From NCBI GenBank assembly GCA_051453625.1, contig JBOZIK010000001.1:297028362-297066451 (forward strand): a stretch of 38,090 nucleotides of DNA, in the 5' to 3' direction. A program made the translations under genes and the position numbers. The DNA comes from Welwitschia mirabilis (lineage: Eukaryota > Gnetophyta > Gnetopsida > Welwitschiales). How positions within the stretch are numbered: the first letter of the stretch is position 1; each line of letters begins with the position of its first letter. Under the pieces are notes generated by a model that was not told the origin of the DNA, searched no databases, and saw only the letters and a list, made by a program, of their open reading frames with translations. Below are positions 1 to 10,390 of this stretch, one piece after another.

Positions 1-391
1 TAAAATTTATAAATTTGAATTTTAGGTATGGTTCCACCTTTTTTTTTCTTATCTTATAGGGTCCATTCTAATGGTTTTGTGTTTTACTTACTTCTTACTT
101 AGTTTAAGCTATCTACTTATAACTAAATTGATTATATGCCTTCTTATTTTTAAGATCTCTATTATTCTCTTGACTGTCTCTTTTTATGTTTTATGAGAGT
201 CTCTAGTACAAACTTGTATTGATATAGTTAATAAATATTCTATATCATATGAGACTTCTTCATGGCTTAGGGTTATAAAATCTGGTCGGAATAATTAGTT
301 GTGAAAACTTTAGAGGGAAAAACCTCTATTAATCTTCCATTAGTTATATAAGTGGGTATAAAATCAAGGGTGATAATATTGTAATATATTG

Positions 392-393
<2 letters not shown>
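1..393. other. unassigned AT-rich intergenic DNA
   Basis: No reading frame of useful length and no recognisable element end is seen here. The stretch leads into a CA microsatellite at 394. Confidence 0.5.

Positions 394-422
<29 letters not shown>
394..422. repeat. (CA)n microsatellite, left side of assembly gap
   Basis: Uninterrupted AC dinucleotides run up to the first N. The microsatellite continues in altered form on the far side of the gap, so the gap lies inside or next to a simple repeat. Confidence 0.95.
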
Positions 423-1378
423 NNNNNNNNNNNNNNNNNNNNNNNNNNNNNNNNNNNNNNNNNNNNNNNNNNNNNNNNNNNNNNNNNNNNNNNNNNNNNN
501 NNNNNNNNNNNNNNNNNNNNNNNNNNNNNNNNNNNNNNNNNNNNNNNNNNNNNNNNNNNNNNNNNNNNNNNNNNNNNNNNNNNNNNNNNNNNNNNNNNNN
601 NNNNNNNNNNNNNNNNNNNNNNNNNNNNNNNNNNNNNNNNNNNNNNNNNNNNNNNNNNNNNNNNNNNNNNNNNNNNNNNNNNNNNNNNNNNNNNNNNNNN
701 NNNNNNNNNNNNNNNNNNNNNNNNNNNNNNNNNNNNNNNNNNNNNNNNNNNNNNNNNNNNNNNNNNNNNNNNNNNNNNNNNNNNNNNNNNNNNNNNNNNN
801 NNNNNNNNNNNNNNNNNNNNNNNNNNNNNNNNNNNNNNNNNNNNNNNNNNNNNNNNNNNNNNNNNNNNNNNNNNNNNNNNNNNNNNNNNNNNNNNNNNNN
901 NNNNNNNNNNNNNNNNNNNNNNNNNNNNNNNNNNNNNNNNNNNNNNNNNNNNNNNNNNNNNNNNNNNNNNNNNNNNNNNNNNNNNNNNNNNNNNNNNNNN
1001 NNNNNNNNNNNNNNNNNNNNNNNNNNNNNNNNNNNNNNNNNNNNNNNNNNNNNNNNNNNNNNNNNNNNNNNNNNNNNNNNNNNNNNNNNNNNNNNNNNNN
1101 NNNNNNNNNNNNNNNNNNNNNNNNNNNNNNNNNNNNNNNNNNNNNNNNNNNNNNNNNNNNNNNNNNNNNNNNNNNNNNNNNNNNNNNNNNNNNNNNNNNN
1201 NNNNNNNNNNNNNNNNNNNNNNNNNNNNNNNNNNNNNNNNNNNNNNNNNNNNNNNNNNNNNNNNNNNNNNNNNNNNNNNNNNNNNNNNNNNNNNNNNNNN
1301 NNNNNNNNNNNNNNNNNNNNNNNNNNNNNNNNNNNNNNNNNNNNNNNNNNNNNNNNNNNNNNNNNNNNNNNNNNNNNN
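423..1378. other. assembly gap (956 N)
   Basis: Run of N flanked on both sides by CA-type simple repeat. Reading frames crossing it are artefacts of translating N. Confidence 0.99.
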
Positions 1379-1412
1379 TACACACACGCACGCACGCACG
1401 CACATATATATA
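1379..1412. repeat. CA / CGCA / TA compound microsatellite
   Basis: A short CACACA run passes into four CGCA-type tetramers and then TA dinucleotides. It is the right flank of the gap. The CG-containing tetramers stand out in a window where CG is otherwise rare. Confidence 0.9.
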
Positions 1413-1597
1413 ATCTCTATGGATCACATGGAAAAACCCATTATGATGGCTCCTAATGGCCCTAGAAGTGTTTCCTAAAGATAAATTTGGACAAGAGTTT
1501 TTCATCCTTCTAGTTAAAAAACCTTTAATTATAGGAAAAATGTTTAGTGATTAGTGTATATTTTATGTTTTTGAATAATGCAATATTTTATTGGTAA
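1413..1597. other. unassigned spacer before LTR element
   Basis: No gene or repeat was recognised. If the LTR element to the right was inserted into a CACTA element (relic at 8031-8207), the rest of that transposase could be expected on the minus strand here, but none of the three minus frames shows it. Confidence 0.4.
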
Positions 1598-2415
1598 TGG
1601 TATCATTATCTAAATGTTATTTCATCACCATATTTCATAAGAAAATAGAGAAATATCTTTAAGCTATATGATGAAATTTGTAACCTCCCCCTAATGTAAC
1701 CATCGAAAAGTATATCCCCCCTTATGTAGTCATCATTAATCACTATAAGATAAAGGATCCTAGTAATTTTTTAACCTATAAAAGGGCCTTAATTCCTCAT
1801 TATAAAGAAGATTTATTTATAAAACTTATTGGGAATACTTAGGTTATCAAATCGATATGGCTTTCTAAGCACCTCCTTTAGGAATAGAATTTCTCTAAGA
1901 ATAGTTCAAGGAGTATACATTAGTTTTATCTTTATTATTTGATGTAATTTATTTTTCTATTTTAATATAAGAATAAGTCATTCTTTCTTTGATTTTTAGT
2001 GCATGTTAACATGGTACTTTTAATCTTTAGATAAGACAATTTCTTGTTTTAACATTTAAGTAGTTATTCATTTGTTTCCTAATAAATGTTAACATGATCC
2101 ATTTAATCCTCAAGTGAAAATATATTGAGCTTATGTATTAGAAAGGTTATAAGATATTATTGAAGTAAAGGAGTGATACTAGATAATTCAATATAAATCT
2201 TTGAAGTTCATTCATTTTTATACATTACTAATTAACTTTAACACAAATCTAAACCCTTGGATTTTTATTTTGATTTTTCTATAGGATAAAGACTCTTATG
2301 ATACTTCCGTTAAGGTTACCCTAATTATCCCTATGAAATAAGGATACAAGGTACTTAATTAGTTTATTTTATTAACATTTGTATTTATACTACAATAAAT
2401 AGTTTTCAGATAACT
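1598..2415 (+). repeat. left (5') LTR
   Basis: Matches 7203-8028 along its whole length with many substitutions and small indels. Shared blocks include ATGGCTTTCTAAGCAC at about 1857 and CATGTTAACATGGTAC at about 2002. It begins TGG, which fits the usual TG start of an LTR; the right edge is uncertain by a few tens of bases. It holds an internal tandem duplication of about 84 bases (about 1997 and 2081), also present in the other LTR. Confidence 0.75.
1777..1784 (+). promoter_or_regulatory. TATA box in left LTR
   Basis: TATAAAAG followed by GGCC, the strongest TATA-like site in the window, about 180 bases into the LTR. The right LTR has TATAAA at 7385-7390 in the equivalent place, so the site was part of the ancestral LTR promoter. 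Transcription would run rightward into the gag-like ORF. Confidence 0.6.
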
Positions 2416-2679
2416 AGATTTGATGTTCTTACTATGGATAATGGTATAGTAACTTCTTAAAAGGAGCATACTTTTTTTTCTTGCCATCATTTTATTTTAG
2501 ATTTTTAAGTTTCTCAATGCTTAGTACTAGTTCCTTTTAGTGAGATTCAAAATAGTCCTTTTTATTTTTTTTGTTTCATTATATTTTCTCTCTAGTGAGG
2601 CTACTTATTCAATTTCAATGATATCTAAACTAATCATTTTAGATTTTTTTTAGTTTTTATATTTTAATCTAAAAGTTAT

Positions 2680-2689
2680 NNNNNNNNNN
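2680..2689. other. assembly gap (10 N)
   Basis: Ten N, probably a placeholder of arbitrary length, in the interior of the LTR element. Confidence 0.95.
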
Positions 2690-3219
2690 AAATATTTTAT
2701 TTTGTAGTTGTAATGATTTTTATATAGATTGCAACCAAAATAAGGATCATAAAAAGATTTAAAAAACTAATAGTGAACTAAGTTTTAATGTGTTTTCTTT
2801 TTGTTTTCTGTAAAATATATTTCTACCATAGTTTTTGATATTGTTGACTTTCTATTTTTTAATTAAAAATTATAAAAAAGAAAAAAAAAGTTTCAAGTTT
2901 ATGCTTCTAGGTTTTATCTTCAAGTCTGTGGCTATTTTAATTTCTATTGTGTTTTTCTAAAATCTTAAAATCCAATACATTTTATATATACCCTATGAAT
3001 CTTACATTTTTTTCCCTCAAAGACATAAATTTCTATTTAATTATCATGACTGACTTTCCTCACTAGCATTACTAGCCTTTCTAAGAAAATTAATCTTTAA
3101 CTTAGCTTATAATTTATCTTAAATCCTCTTAATCCATTCTAATATCACATACTTTCTAAAATCTTAAAAATAAATAAAAACATAACCTTATAGTAAATTG
3201 TATTGATCATTTTCTAGAA

Positions 3220-4590
3220 ATGAATAGGAGTTGGACATGTGATTCATTTGATAAATTGTATGAAATACCTTCTAATCTCCAATATATCTATAAAAACTAT
3301 GAAAATCCCTATAATTTTTCTAATCATGTTTAATCTAAACAAACTATAGAAGATTATATTTGACATAAGAAAATTTAGGGAATTATCTTTAATGTAATCC
3401 ATAACACTTAAAACCTAGAGAACCTTCTGATACTAGGAAAACTTTTGGATATTATCTATAAAACCTAGAATTTTAGTGATATATAGATTAACCTTTTTGT
3501 AATATTGAGTTTAAAATTCTTATTATAAATTAATAGAGTTTGGTTCCATGCCTTTCATAATGCTTCATAATCCTTTTCCTTTATCATCTTATCCAACTCT
3601 TTCATCCTCTTTTCCTTATCCATTAAACCAATAACAATCCTTTCCATTTGTCACATTTGAGGAATCATTTAAAAAATAATGAAAATCCAAAACCAAATTC
3701 TCTATGATCATGAATAACTAAGTAACATACCTCCTTCTTAAGAAATCTAGAACAACTAGATCTTATGCCTTCCATCACCCCTTATAATCCTTACCCTTTA
3801 TCATCCTCTTCATATTCTTCATCACTTAACCAATACCCTCTATCTTCTTATGCTTAATAATCCTCTTTAGAAACCTTATAATATGTTATATAGAGTTTCA
3901 TATCAAGTGTTTCCAACTCCATTCCATCATACCTTTGTGCCAATAACCTTTACATTTTATAAAATACAATGGTAAAGAAATCATGAAATCTTATTCACAA
4001 ATTAGACAAATATTTAATGAAGTATTTTTTCTTTAGACCATAGTAAACCTAAAAATCAACCAAAACTTAAGTAAGAAAAATAAGATAATGCTTCTATATT
4101 CATTGAACCTACTCCTAAGACCCTTAAAAATATTAAGGATAATCACAATGATAAAATGCAAGCCATATCCTATAGAAGTGAGAAAGAAACCAATGAAGAA
4201 ATCCATGAGGACCTGAAGTTTAAGAACATACTAAAGAATAGACTATTATTTGTAAATAGTCTATACCTTAGTAGAGAATAAAATATACTAGATAATGCAT
4301 AATCATTATAAGATGGGCAATCATATGAGGAAGGATATACCCTTGATAATTATACAATAGAAGATGAGTTAAGAAGTAACATCAATGAAAAGAACAACAT
4401 TAAAGAACAACATTTCTTTGAATTACAACCATTATCACTTGAGGAACCACATAAGGAGAAATCCCTTAGTAAACTTAATTAGGAGGGTGACATTAACAAA
4501 GATTTTATACATGATCATTCAATGAATAATCTTTTTTCTTTTCTTAAGAACTTCATGAGCCAATCATTTCATCTTCATCTTTATCCATAA
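3220..4590 (+). pseudogene. degenerate gag-like ORF of unrecognised family
   Basis: From the ATG at 3220 the frame reads MNRSWTCDSFDKLYEIPSNL, then a tyrosine/asparagine-rich stretch (NYENPYNFSN) and charged peptides, interrupted by single TAA/TAG codons rather than long loss of frame. A middle part (3548-3860) is rich in Pro, Ser, Tyr and Asn but lies in the two other frames, which implies two small indels. The first frame is then restored, and from about 4060 the reading is acidic and lysine-rich, for example EEGYTLDNYTIEDELRSNIN, ending at the in-frame TAA at 4588. First ATG and last stop are 456 codons apart in the same frame. By position just inside the left LTR it is probably the gag-equivalent of the host element. 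I do not recognise the family and see no CCHC knuckle. An alternative is a captured host gene. Confidence 0.5.
3548..3860 (+). repeat. duplicated Pro/Ser/Tyr/Asn-rich segment
   Basis: Two copies about 217 bases apart read, in their own frames, HNPFPLSSYPTLSSS...NQ from the ATG at 3548 and PYNPYPLSSSSYSSSLNQ from the ATG at 3765. The shared order (N-P-[FY]-P-L-S-S, a serine run, then L-N-Q) points to an internal duplication in the ancestral protein. Confidence 0.5.
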
Positions 4591-7202
4591 AACTAGGTCC
4601 AAATCGTAATTAAGAAGATAAATATTCTCTAGCTTTAGAACCACATTCTAATAATTTTCTTAATGAACATTCATATTATTTATTGGTTTTCCATTTTTAA
4701 ATCTAAACATAGAAATTTTACTACTTGTATTAATGTTTCTAAATTTATGAATTCATAAATAAAAATCTACATGGATTCTCTTCCAATTCAGAATACTTTA
4801 CATAATTTCAACTCATAACCTAATCTTTACATTCATTGCTATCTTGAGTCTTCATACATGCTTTACCTTTAAAAACTCCTTTCTAAATTTTTAGTTTCAT
4901 TATATATTTTAGATTAGATTTTACTTACCATTAAATTTTTCTTTAATATTAGATTTACATTGGAAAAAATTAAAAAGATTAAAAACACTTCTATTGGATG
5001 ATCTCTTCCTTATAAAAACACCCAAACACTACCATTTGTGCAATCATCACCTTAACATTTTCATTTGGAAAATCTCAAATACTATCCATAGCATACAATA
5101 AAGCCATTATTACTTCAAACCTTATCATACACCTCTTTTGATTTGATAATACCTAATAAAACTTATCAATCATCCTTTTCTTTCATAAATCTATTAGTTT
5201 CTAAGACTCGATGACCTGGTTGATGACTCTTAATGAATAATCTGTTAATGATTGATCATATGATTAATATAAGTTAGGTAGAATTTAAGTTTACTTTTAT
5301 TTTTCAAGAAATAATTATAATTTTTTTATCTTATTAAAGTTACTTTCACTTGATCTCTCCAAATTTAAAAAATATGATTGAAAAAAAAAATGGAATCTAC
5401 CTTCATACTATGTTTCTTGTTCTCAATCATTTTATAAAAATAAGAAATTTTTAGATTAGACAATGAGTGAATCACCCTTTTTATGTGCATACAAATATTA
5501 AATACAAGAATTAGATATTAAAAAAATAAAATATCTCTTCTCCAAATGCACATCTTATTATGAACAATTAATTTAATTTAGTTAACTTCATTAGGGCTGA
5601 GGGCTCTCACTAGCAATGCAACTCTAATGACCTATTTATAACATAATCAACTGCATCAGGTCTATATATACTCAATGGCATGTAGTAGAAGAAGATGTTA
5701 TAACATTAGATACTTGATTTGGTCTAAATTCTTGAAATAAAAAAAATGTGTGCACATAGAAAAGGTAAAAATTAAGGGGGAAATTATGGTATTTGGAGAT
5801 GATTTTGTGTTCGTTACTTGTTTAACTAGTATGCTTTAGAATTTTTTAAACTAATTTTTAAACTTTTATAGGTTTATTTAGAGGATGTCTTATTTTTTTA
5901 ACATTGTGATCCATTTAAATAAAAACAAAAAGAGGTTATTGTCATAAGCATTTTTATATTTTACATTCATAAGTGTTTTGATTAGATTTTATTTCCACTA
6001 TGATGCATTATAATAAAATCTTTAGTCATAATGATTTTTCACCATGTAGTGCAAATGTATATTCCATCCCTATTCTGTTCATTCCATTAACATTGAATTC
6101 CGCCTATAATACCAAATCTTATCATTTTAGCTGATAAACTTGGTTATAAAATTTCACTTGTAGAATCTCAAAATAGTGAGCACCACTTCTAGTCCTTACT
6201 GATGCTACTGTCCATTTTTTATTTTCACTGTTAAACTCTTCTGTAACATCACCTAGCTCATATTTAATCTATTTAGATTTTCTATCACTACTAAATTTCT
6301 CTAGAAACTGACTATAATTCATTTTTGTCCATCATATTTATTCTTTATTTTCACATTTAATACTATTTTATTTACTTTTCTAATAACCATAATTTTCAAT
6401 CTCTGCTATATTATTTTATGAATTATAATTTCTATTTTGCATCATAGTGTGTTGCATAGAGTGATTTTCTAGCTAGTAGTATAATTTAAACCACGTAATC
6501 AAATTCTTTCTTTTAGAATGTTCTCAAGATTTGTACAAGGTTTTCTATCTTGTTAACTTTGAGGAAAAGTTCAGTTTTGATTAGGAACTATGACATCATT
6601 TTTCATGAGATTTTTCTAATTTTAATGAAATATTTTAAAAAATAAATTTATTCAAAATTTTTTAAAATATATATCGTTTTCATACTTAATTATTTTTCTT
6701 AAATAATTTTTCTATACTTATCATTTCTTTATCAACTTTTTGCTAAGAGACTAGTAAAAATCTAATTAGAGGATTTGTTTACATGAAAAAATGAACATTT
6801 AAACTAAGTATATTTTGTTAATTTAGCATAGACAAAGGCATTAATGTCTTCAACCATGTTATACATTATTTATGAAATTATAAGTTTTTCCATAATAACT
6901 TTAGGTTAATTATTACCATTTGAAAGACAGACTACAAAATGAGGAAGTCCATTAGAAAACATTGATGTCACTAGATAGGTCACTGATGTTGCTAGACTTT
7001 TAGAAAATAATTAATCCAAATCTATGCTTGGACTTTTTTATGGAAATTGCATCACATTCCATTTATGTTCTTAGTCATAACTTAAACCAGAAATAACCAT
7101 CAACTTTGATGATACATTGTAGAGGTGCAAAACAACACATTATAATAACATGTAGAAATTTCATATATGATGACATAGAAGATACATGACAATAGCATTT
7201 TA
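4591..7202. other. non-coding interior of LTR element
   Basis: No pol-type motif or sustained reading frame was seen on either strand. Near the right end (about 6960-7240) short blocks around TGATGTCACTAGA / TGATGTTGCTAGA and ATGATGACAT recur, suggesting a decayed minisatellite next to the right LTR. Confidence 0.5.
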
Positions 7203-8028
7203 TGGCAACAACATCATCATATAAAGATTGTGTCATCATCAATTTTCATAAGAAAATAAAAAAATCTCTTTAAAGCTACATGATAAAGTTTTAACCTCCT
7301 TAATACAACCATTTAAAAGTGTAATCCTCCTTATGTAAATTCCATTAACCACTAAAAATCAAAGGCTATTAGTCCCTTATCATCTATAAAATAAATTTAA
7401 AAACTCATTGTAAAGGAGATTTCATTAGACAAAAATAGTAGGAATACTTGGAACATTAGGTCGACATGGCTTTCTAAGCACATATTTTGGGATAAGACTT
7501 ATTTTAAGGCTAGTTTGAGGATCCACAGTAGCTTTATCTTTCTCCTTCAACATAATGTATTTAATTTTCATTTACTAAGAGAATAATTTATTCATTCTTC
7601 AATTTCTAGTACATGTTAACATGGTACTTTTAATCCTTCAATGAAACTATTTCTTTTTTTAATATTAAAGTAGTTTTTATTTTTTAATTTCTAGTGCACA
7701 TTAGTGCAACACATTTAATCCTTAGATGAGATTGCATTAAGCCTATATTTTAATAATATTACAGGATATTACTAAATTAAAGGAGAAATATTAGATAAAT
7801 TGAGCTAAACCTTTAAAGCTTATTCGTTTTCCTACGTCATCAATTAAAATTTAATATAAATATAAGCTCTTTATTTTCTATTTTAATTTATTTATATATA
7901 GATAATTTTATTTTATAATAATTCTACTAAGTTTATCCTAATTATCTCTGTGAAGGAATGAGAGTAAGTACTTAAATAGTTTATTTTATTGATGTTCCTC
8001 TTTATAGTATAGTCATAAGTTTTAAGCA
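7203..8028 (+). repeat. right (3') LTR
   Basis: Direct copy of 1598-2415, with the same internal tandem duplication (blocks at about 7607 and 7691) and the equivalent TATA box at 7385. It ends within a few bases of a CACTA transposase fragment. Confidence 0.75.
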
Positions 8029-8030
8029 AA

Positions 8031-8207
8031 CAAATGCATGTTGAAGGTTATCTTAGTACATGCATTACATGTCTTAACATTGTTTATCCATAGCTTATTT
8101 AGCCCATCTATAAGTGGATAAAGATATACATTAATATGCTTTGTATATTACATAGGATTAGGCATTAATAGAGTAACATTATGGAACTTCTTTTCATATA
8201 TAGCAAA
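8031..8207 (-). pseudogene. CACTA (En/Spm) TNP2 transposase fragment
   Basis: Reading the minus strand from about 8207 down, one frame gives YEKKFHNVTLLM, then INVYLYPLIDGLNKLW and a short tail ending at about 8031. It corresponds to the conserved TNP2 stretch where a methionine-rich segment is followed by (D/N)VYL-P-L-(I/V)D-L--LW; the CACTA element at 23006-26655 has the same block (INVYLHPLVDELKQL). The frame is lost exactly where the right LTR of the element on the left ends, suggesting the LTR element inserted into, or recombined with, an older CACTA copy. One stop (TAA) interrupts the readable part. No further TNP2 was found on the far side of the LTR element. Confidence 0.65.
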
Positions 8208-8439
8208 GGCGGAAAATTATAACAAATGCTTAAAATATGCCAAAAACTATATATATTAATTATAATTACAAAACTATTAAGACCGTTAATTAAGATACCC
8301 AATAGGATTTTCTTTTTTTATCTTTAAAATTTTTAATGTAGCATGTTCACTTTCTCTAACTTGGTTAATGGATAGGATGTCACTTCATGTGGTTTTTTAT
8401 ACTATGGTTTTCATGTTAGATCATGCTTTGCCATATCAT

Positions 8440-10390
8440 TTTACTTTCATATAGGCATTACAAATGTGATTCCACATATTTTTTTGTTCAATTGCAACTA
8501 GAATTTAATTCTTTTAAGATCATTTAGACAAATGTTTCTTATACACATAATTGGGTATAATATTAACACTTACTTTAATAAGGCTTGCTTAATGTTCGTA
8601 TCTCTAATTGTAATGGCCATTTTTGGCAATGAGGATCTTTATACTTAGACAAAAATTAATTTTGAATGATTTTGCTAATTTATTAAGCTATAAGATTTTA
8701 TTCCTTAAATTCATACATCTTTTCATTGTGCACATATCCTTAGTGAACTTCACATATAAGGGCATCTTTTTAATTGTTTCTAAGAAAGGCATGTTAATTT
8801 TAACTTTCTTAAAAATTATTAGACCTCTAGTTGTTATTTTTATATCTTCTTCTTCCTATGTCATTGTAAAAAAGGTAAAGGTTCTTTATAAATGGGAAAG
8901 GATTTTTCTAATTTCTTTATTATTTTCTTATTCATAGCTTGGAGAAAGGGTGAAGGTTCTTTGTGAGAGGCTGTAGATGATTTTCTGTCCTTTACTTTAT
9001 TTTCCTTCATGTTTAGATTGACTCTAGTTTGTATCTTGGTTAATATTTCTACTACTTTAAAGGTGAATAACTTTGGTTTTTTCTAATTGTTTTGATCTTT
9101 ATTCTATAAACCTAAGTCCTTTTAGATTTAGTTATGATCTTTTAAGAATTTTTTCTAGATCTCTTTGATTTAAGTTAGAGAGGATCTAAATATAGATTTA
9201 TTAAACTTATTAGAAAATTTTAATGATGGATTATGTATTTTGCTAAAGGTCATTCAATAAGAAGAAATTTTTCTTCAGGATTATTTTATGGTAGGATTAA
9301 TTTGGACTTGAGATTTCATATATTTTCTTATTAGCTTTTCAAAGGTAATAGATGAATAAGGTTTGTAGTAAATAAATGAAAAGGGATGAGAGGCTGATGA
9401 AAGAAATGAATTTATTAGTTGATTATTTGATTATAACCAAATAGATTATCTTACTTCTAAGAAATTTTTAAGTGATTCCTCCACCTAGGATTGTAGGTGT
9501 TGGAATAAGGGTCATTCATTTGATGTGCCATTGGTGTCCTACTACATTTACTTATTCATTTATAGTGTTTAAAAATAGAGGAATGAAAGGACACTTGGCT
9601 ATCTCATGAGTATATCTATGGAACATTAAGAATTCAGGTTTTTATGGATAAAGGTAACAATGAAGTGAATAATGATTATACTCTTATCACTAATTTTTTA
9701 TCATATTATTAACTTCAGAATTTTGAAAAAATTCAAATACACTAATGGATATAACTAGATGATGAGATCTAGATCATTAAATAAGCTTCTCCCAATTTTT
9801 AGAGATCCCAGCTATAGTTTCAAGGTAATCATAAACTTCATGTAATTGAATATTAAAAAAAAGAAAAACTCTACTCATCAGCTCATGTAGTAACTTATTA
9901 TTAGTGGATAACTAATTATCAAAGAAATTAACTTTCCTTACTTACTTAAATCCATGGTAAAGGCATTTTTGCAATAAGTCCTTGAATATTTTAAGGCTTG
10001 GAGAAAGATCTCATGATCCTTTTACTAATAGTTCATTATCTCGTTTCTTAAGGTATTTGTCTTATGATTTGGAAAAAATTTAAATATAAAGCCTTATTTA
10101 AACTAGATCAAGTTCTAATAGATAAGTGATTGAGAGTATAGAGTCATGATTTCACTTTATATTTTAAGAAAAATGGGTAAGGGATAAGCCTAAGAATGTT
10201 GTATGTATTTTAATATCAAGGTACTAATAATAATACACATTTGAATTTCTTAAGATATAAGTTGGGGTCCTTGAATCTTAAGCCATGGAAGAGATGTATA
10301 ACTTGGATGGTAGAAGGCTTCAATTCTAATATTTGATTTATGGGTAGTTACACTATACATGAAGGTATTCATAAATTATGATTAAATATA
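8440..10390 (-). pseudogene. Ty3/gypsy (Athila/Tat-type) gag and protease relic
   Basis: Minus-strand peptides occur in family order. At about 10380-10180 come LELKPSTIQVIHLFHGL and YLKKFKCV. At 10183-10147 comes the matrix/capsid motif PFFLKYKVKS. Around 10060 is KTNTLRNEIMN, and at 9990-9949 FKDLLQKCLYHGFK. At 9526-9472 is NDPYSNTYNPRWRNH, a signature of Athila/Tat gag C-termini. At 8805-8700 is INMPFLETIKKMP...KFTKDMCT, the gag-protease linker. At 8573-8530 is VSVNIIPNYVYKKHL, matching the region just after the protease active site in this family. Many stops and several frameshifts break it. No RT or integrase follows; the relic stops at about 8440 and a CACTA fragment lies beyond. In the intact family this polyprotein forms the retroelement particle core and its processing enzyme. 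Confidence 0.8.

Larger units (their letters stand above)
1598..8028 (+). mobile_element. degenerate LTR retrotransposon without visible pol (LARD-like)
   Basis: Two direct repeats of about 820 bases (1598-2415 and 7203-8028) share the same order of landmarks: a CCTCC-rich start, a TATA box, the block ATGGCTTTCTAAGCAC, the block CATGTTAACATGGTAC and a T-rich end. They bracket about 4.8 kb. The only coding signal inside is a gag-like relic at 3220-4590 on the plus strand, which sets the orientation. I found no protease, RT, RNase H or integrase motif in the interior. Known family behaviour: elements with LTRs and long interiors lacking pol are called LARDs and are moved in trans by autonomous relatives. 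The LTRs are strongly diverged from each other, so the insertion is old. Exact ends, target-site duplication and primer binding site could not be fixed by eye. Confidence 0.75.

Noticed and set aside
273-1505. Long reading frames on both strands across 273-1505
   Set aside because: They run through 956 N and flanking CA repeats; only the repeat and gap are real.
8623-8937. 104-codon plus-strand frame
   Set aside because: It is antisense to the Athila/Tat-type gag-protease linker, which reads on the minus strand with family motifs; the plus frame is a shadow.
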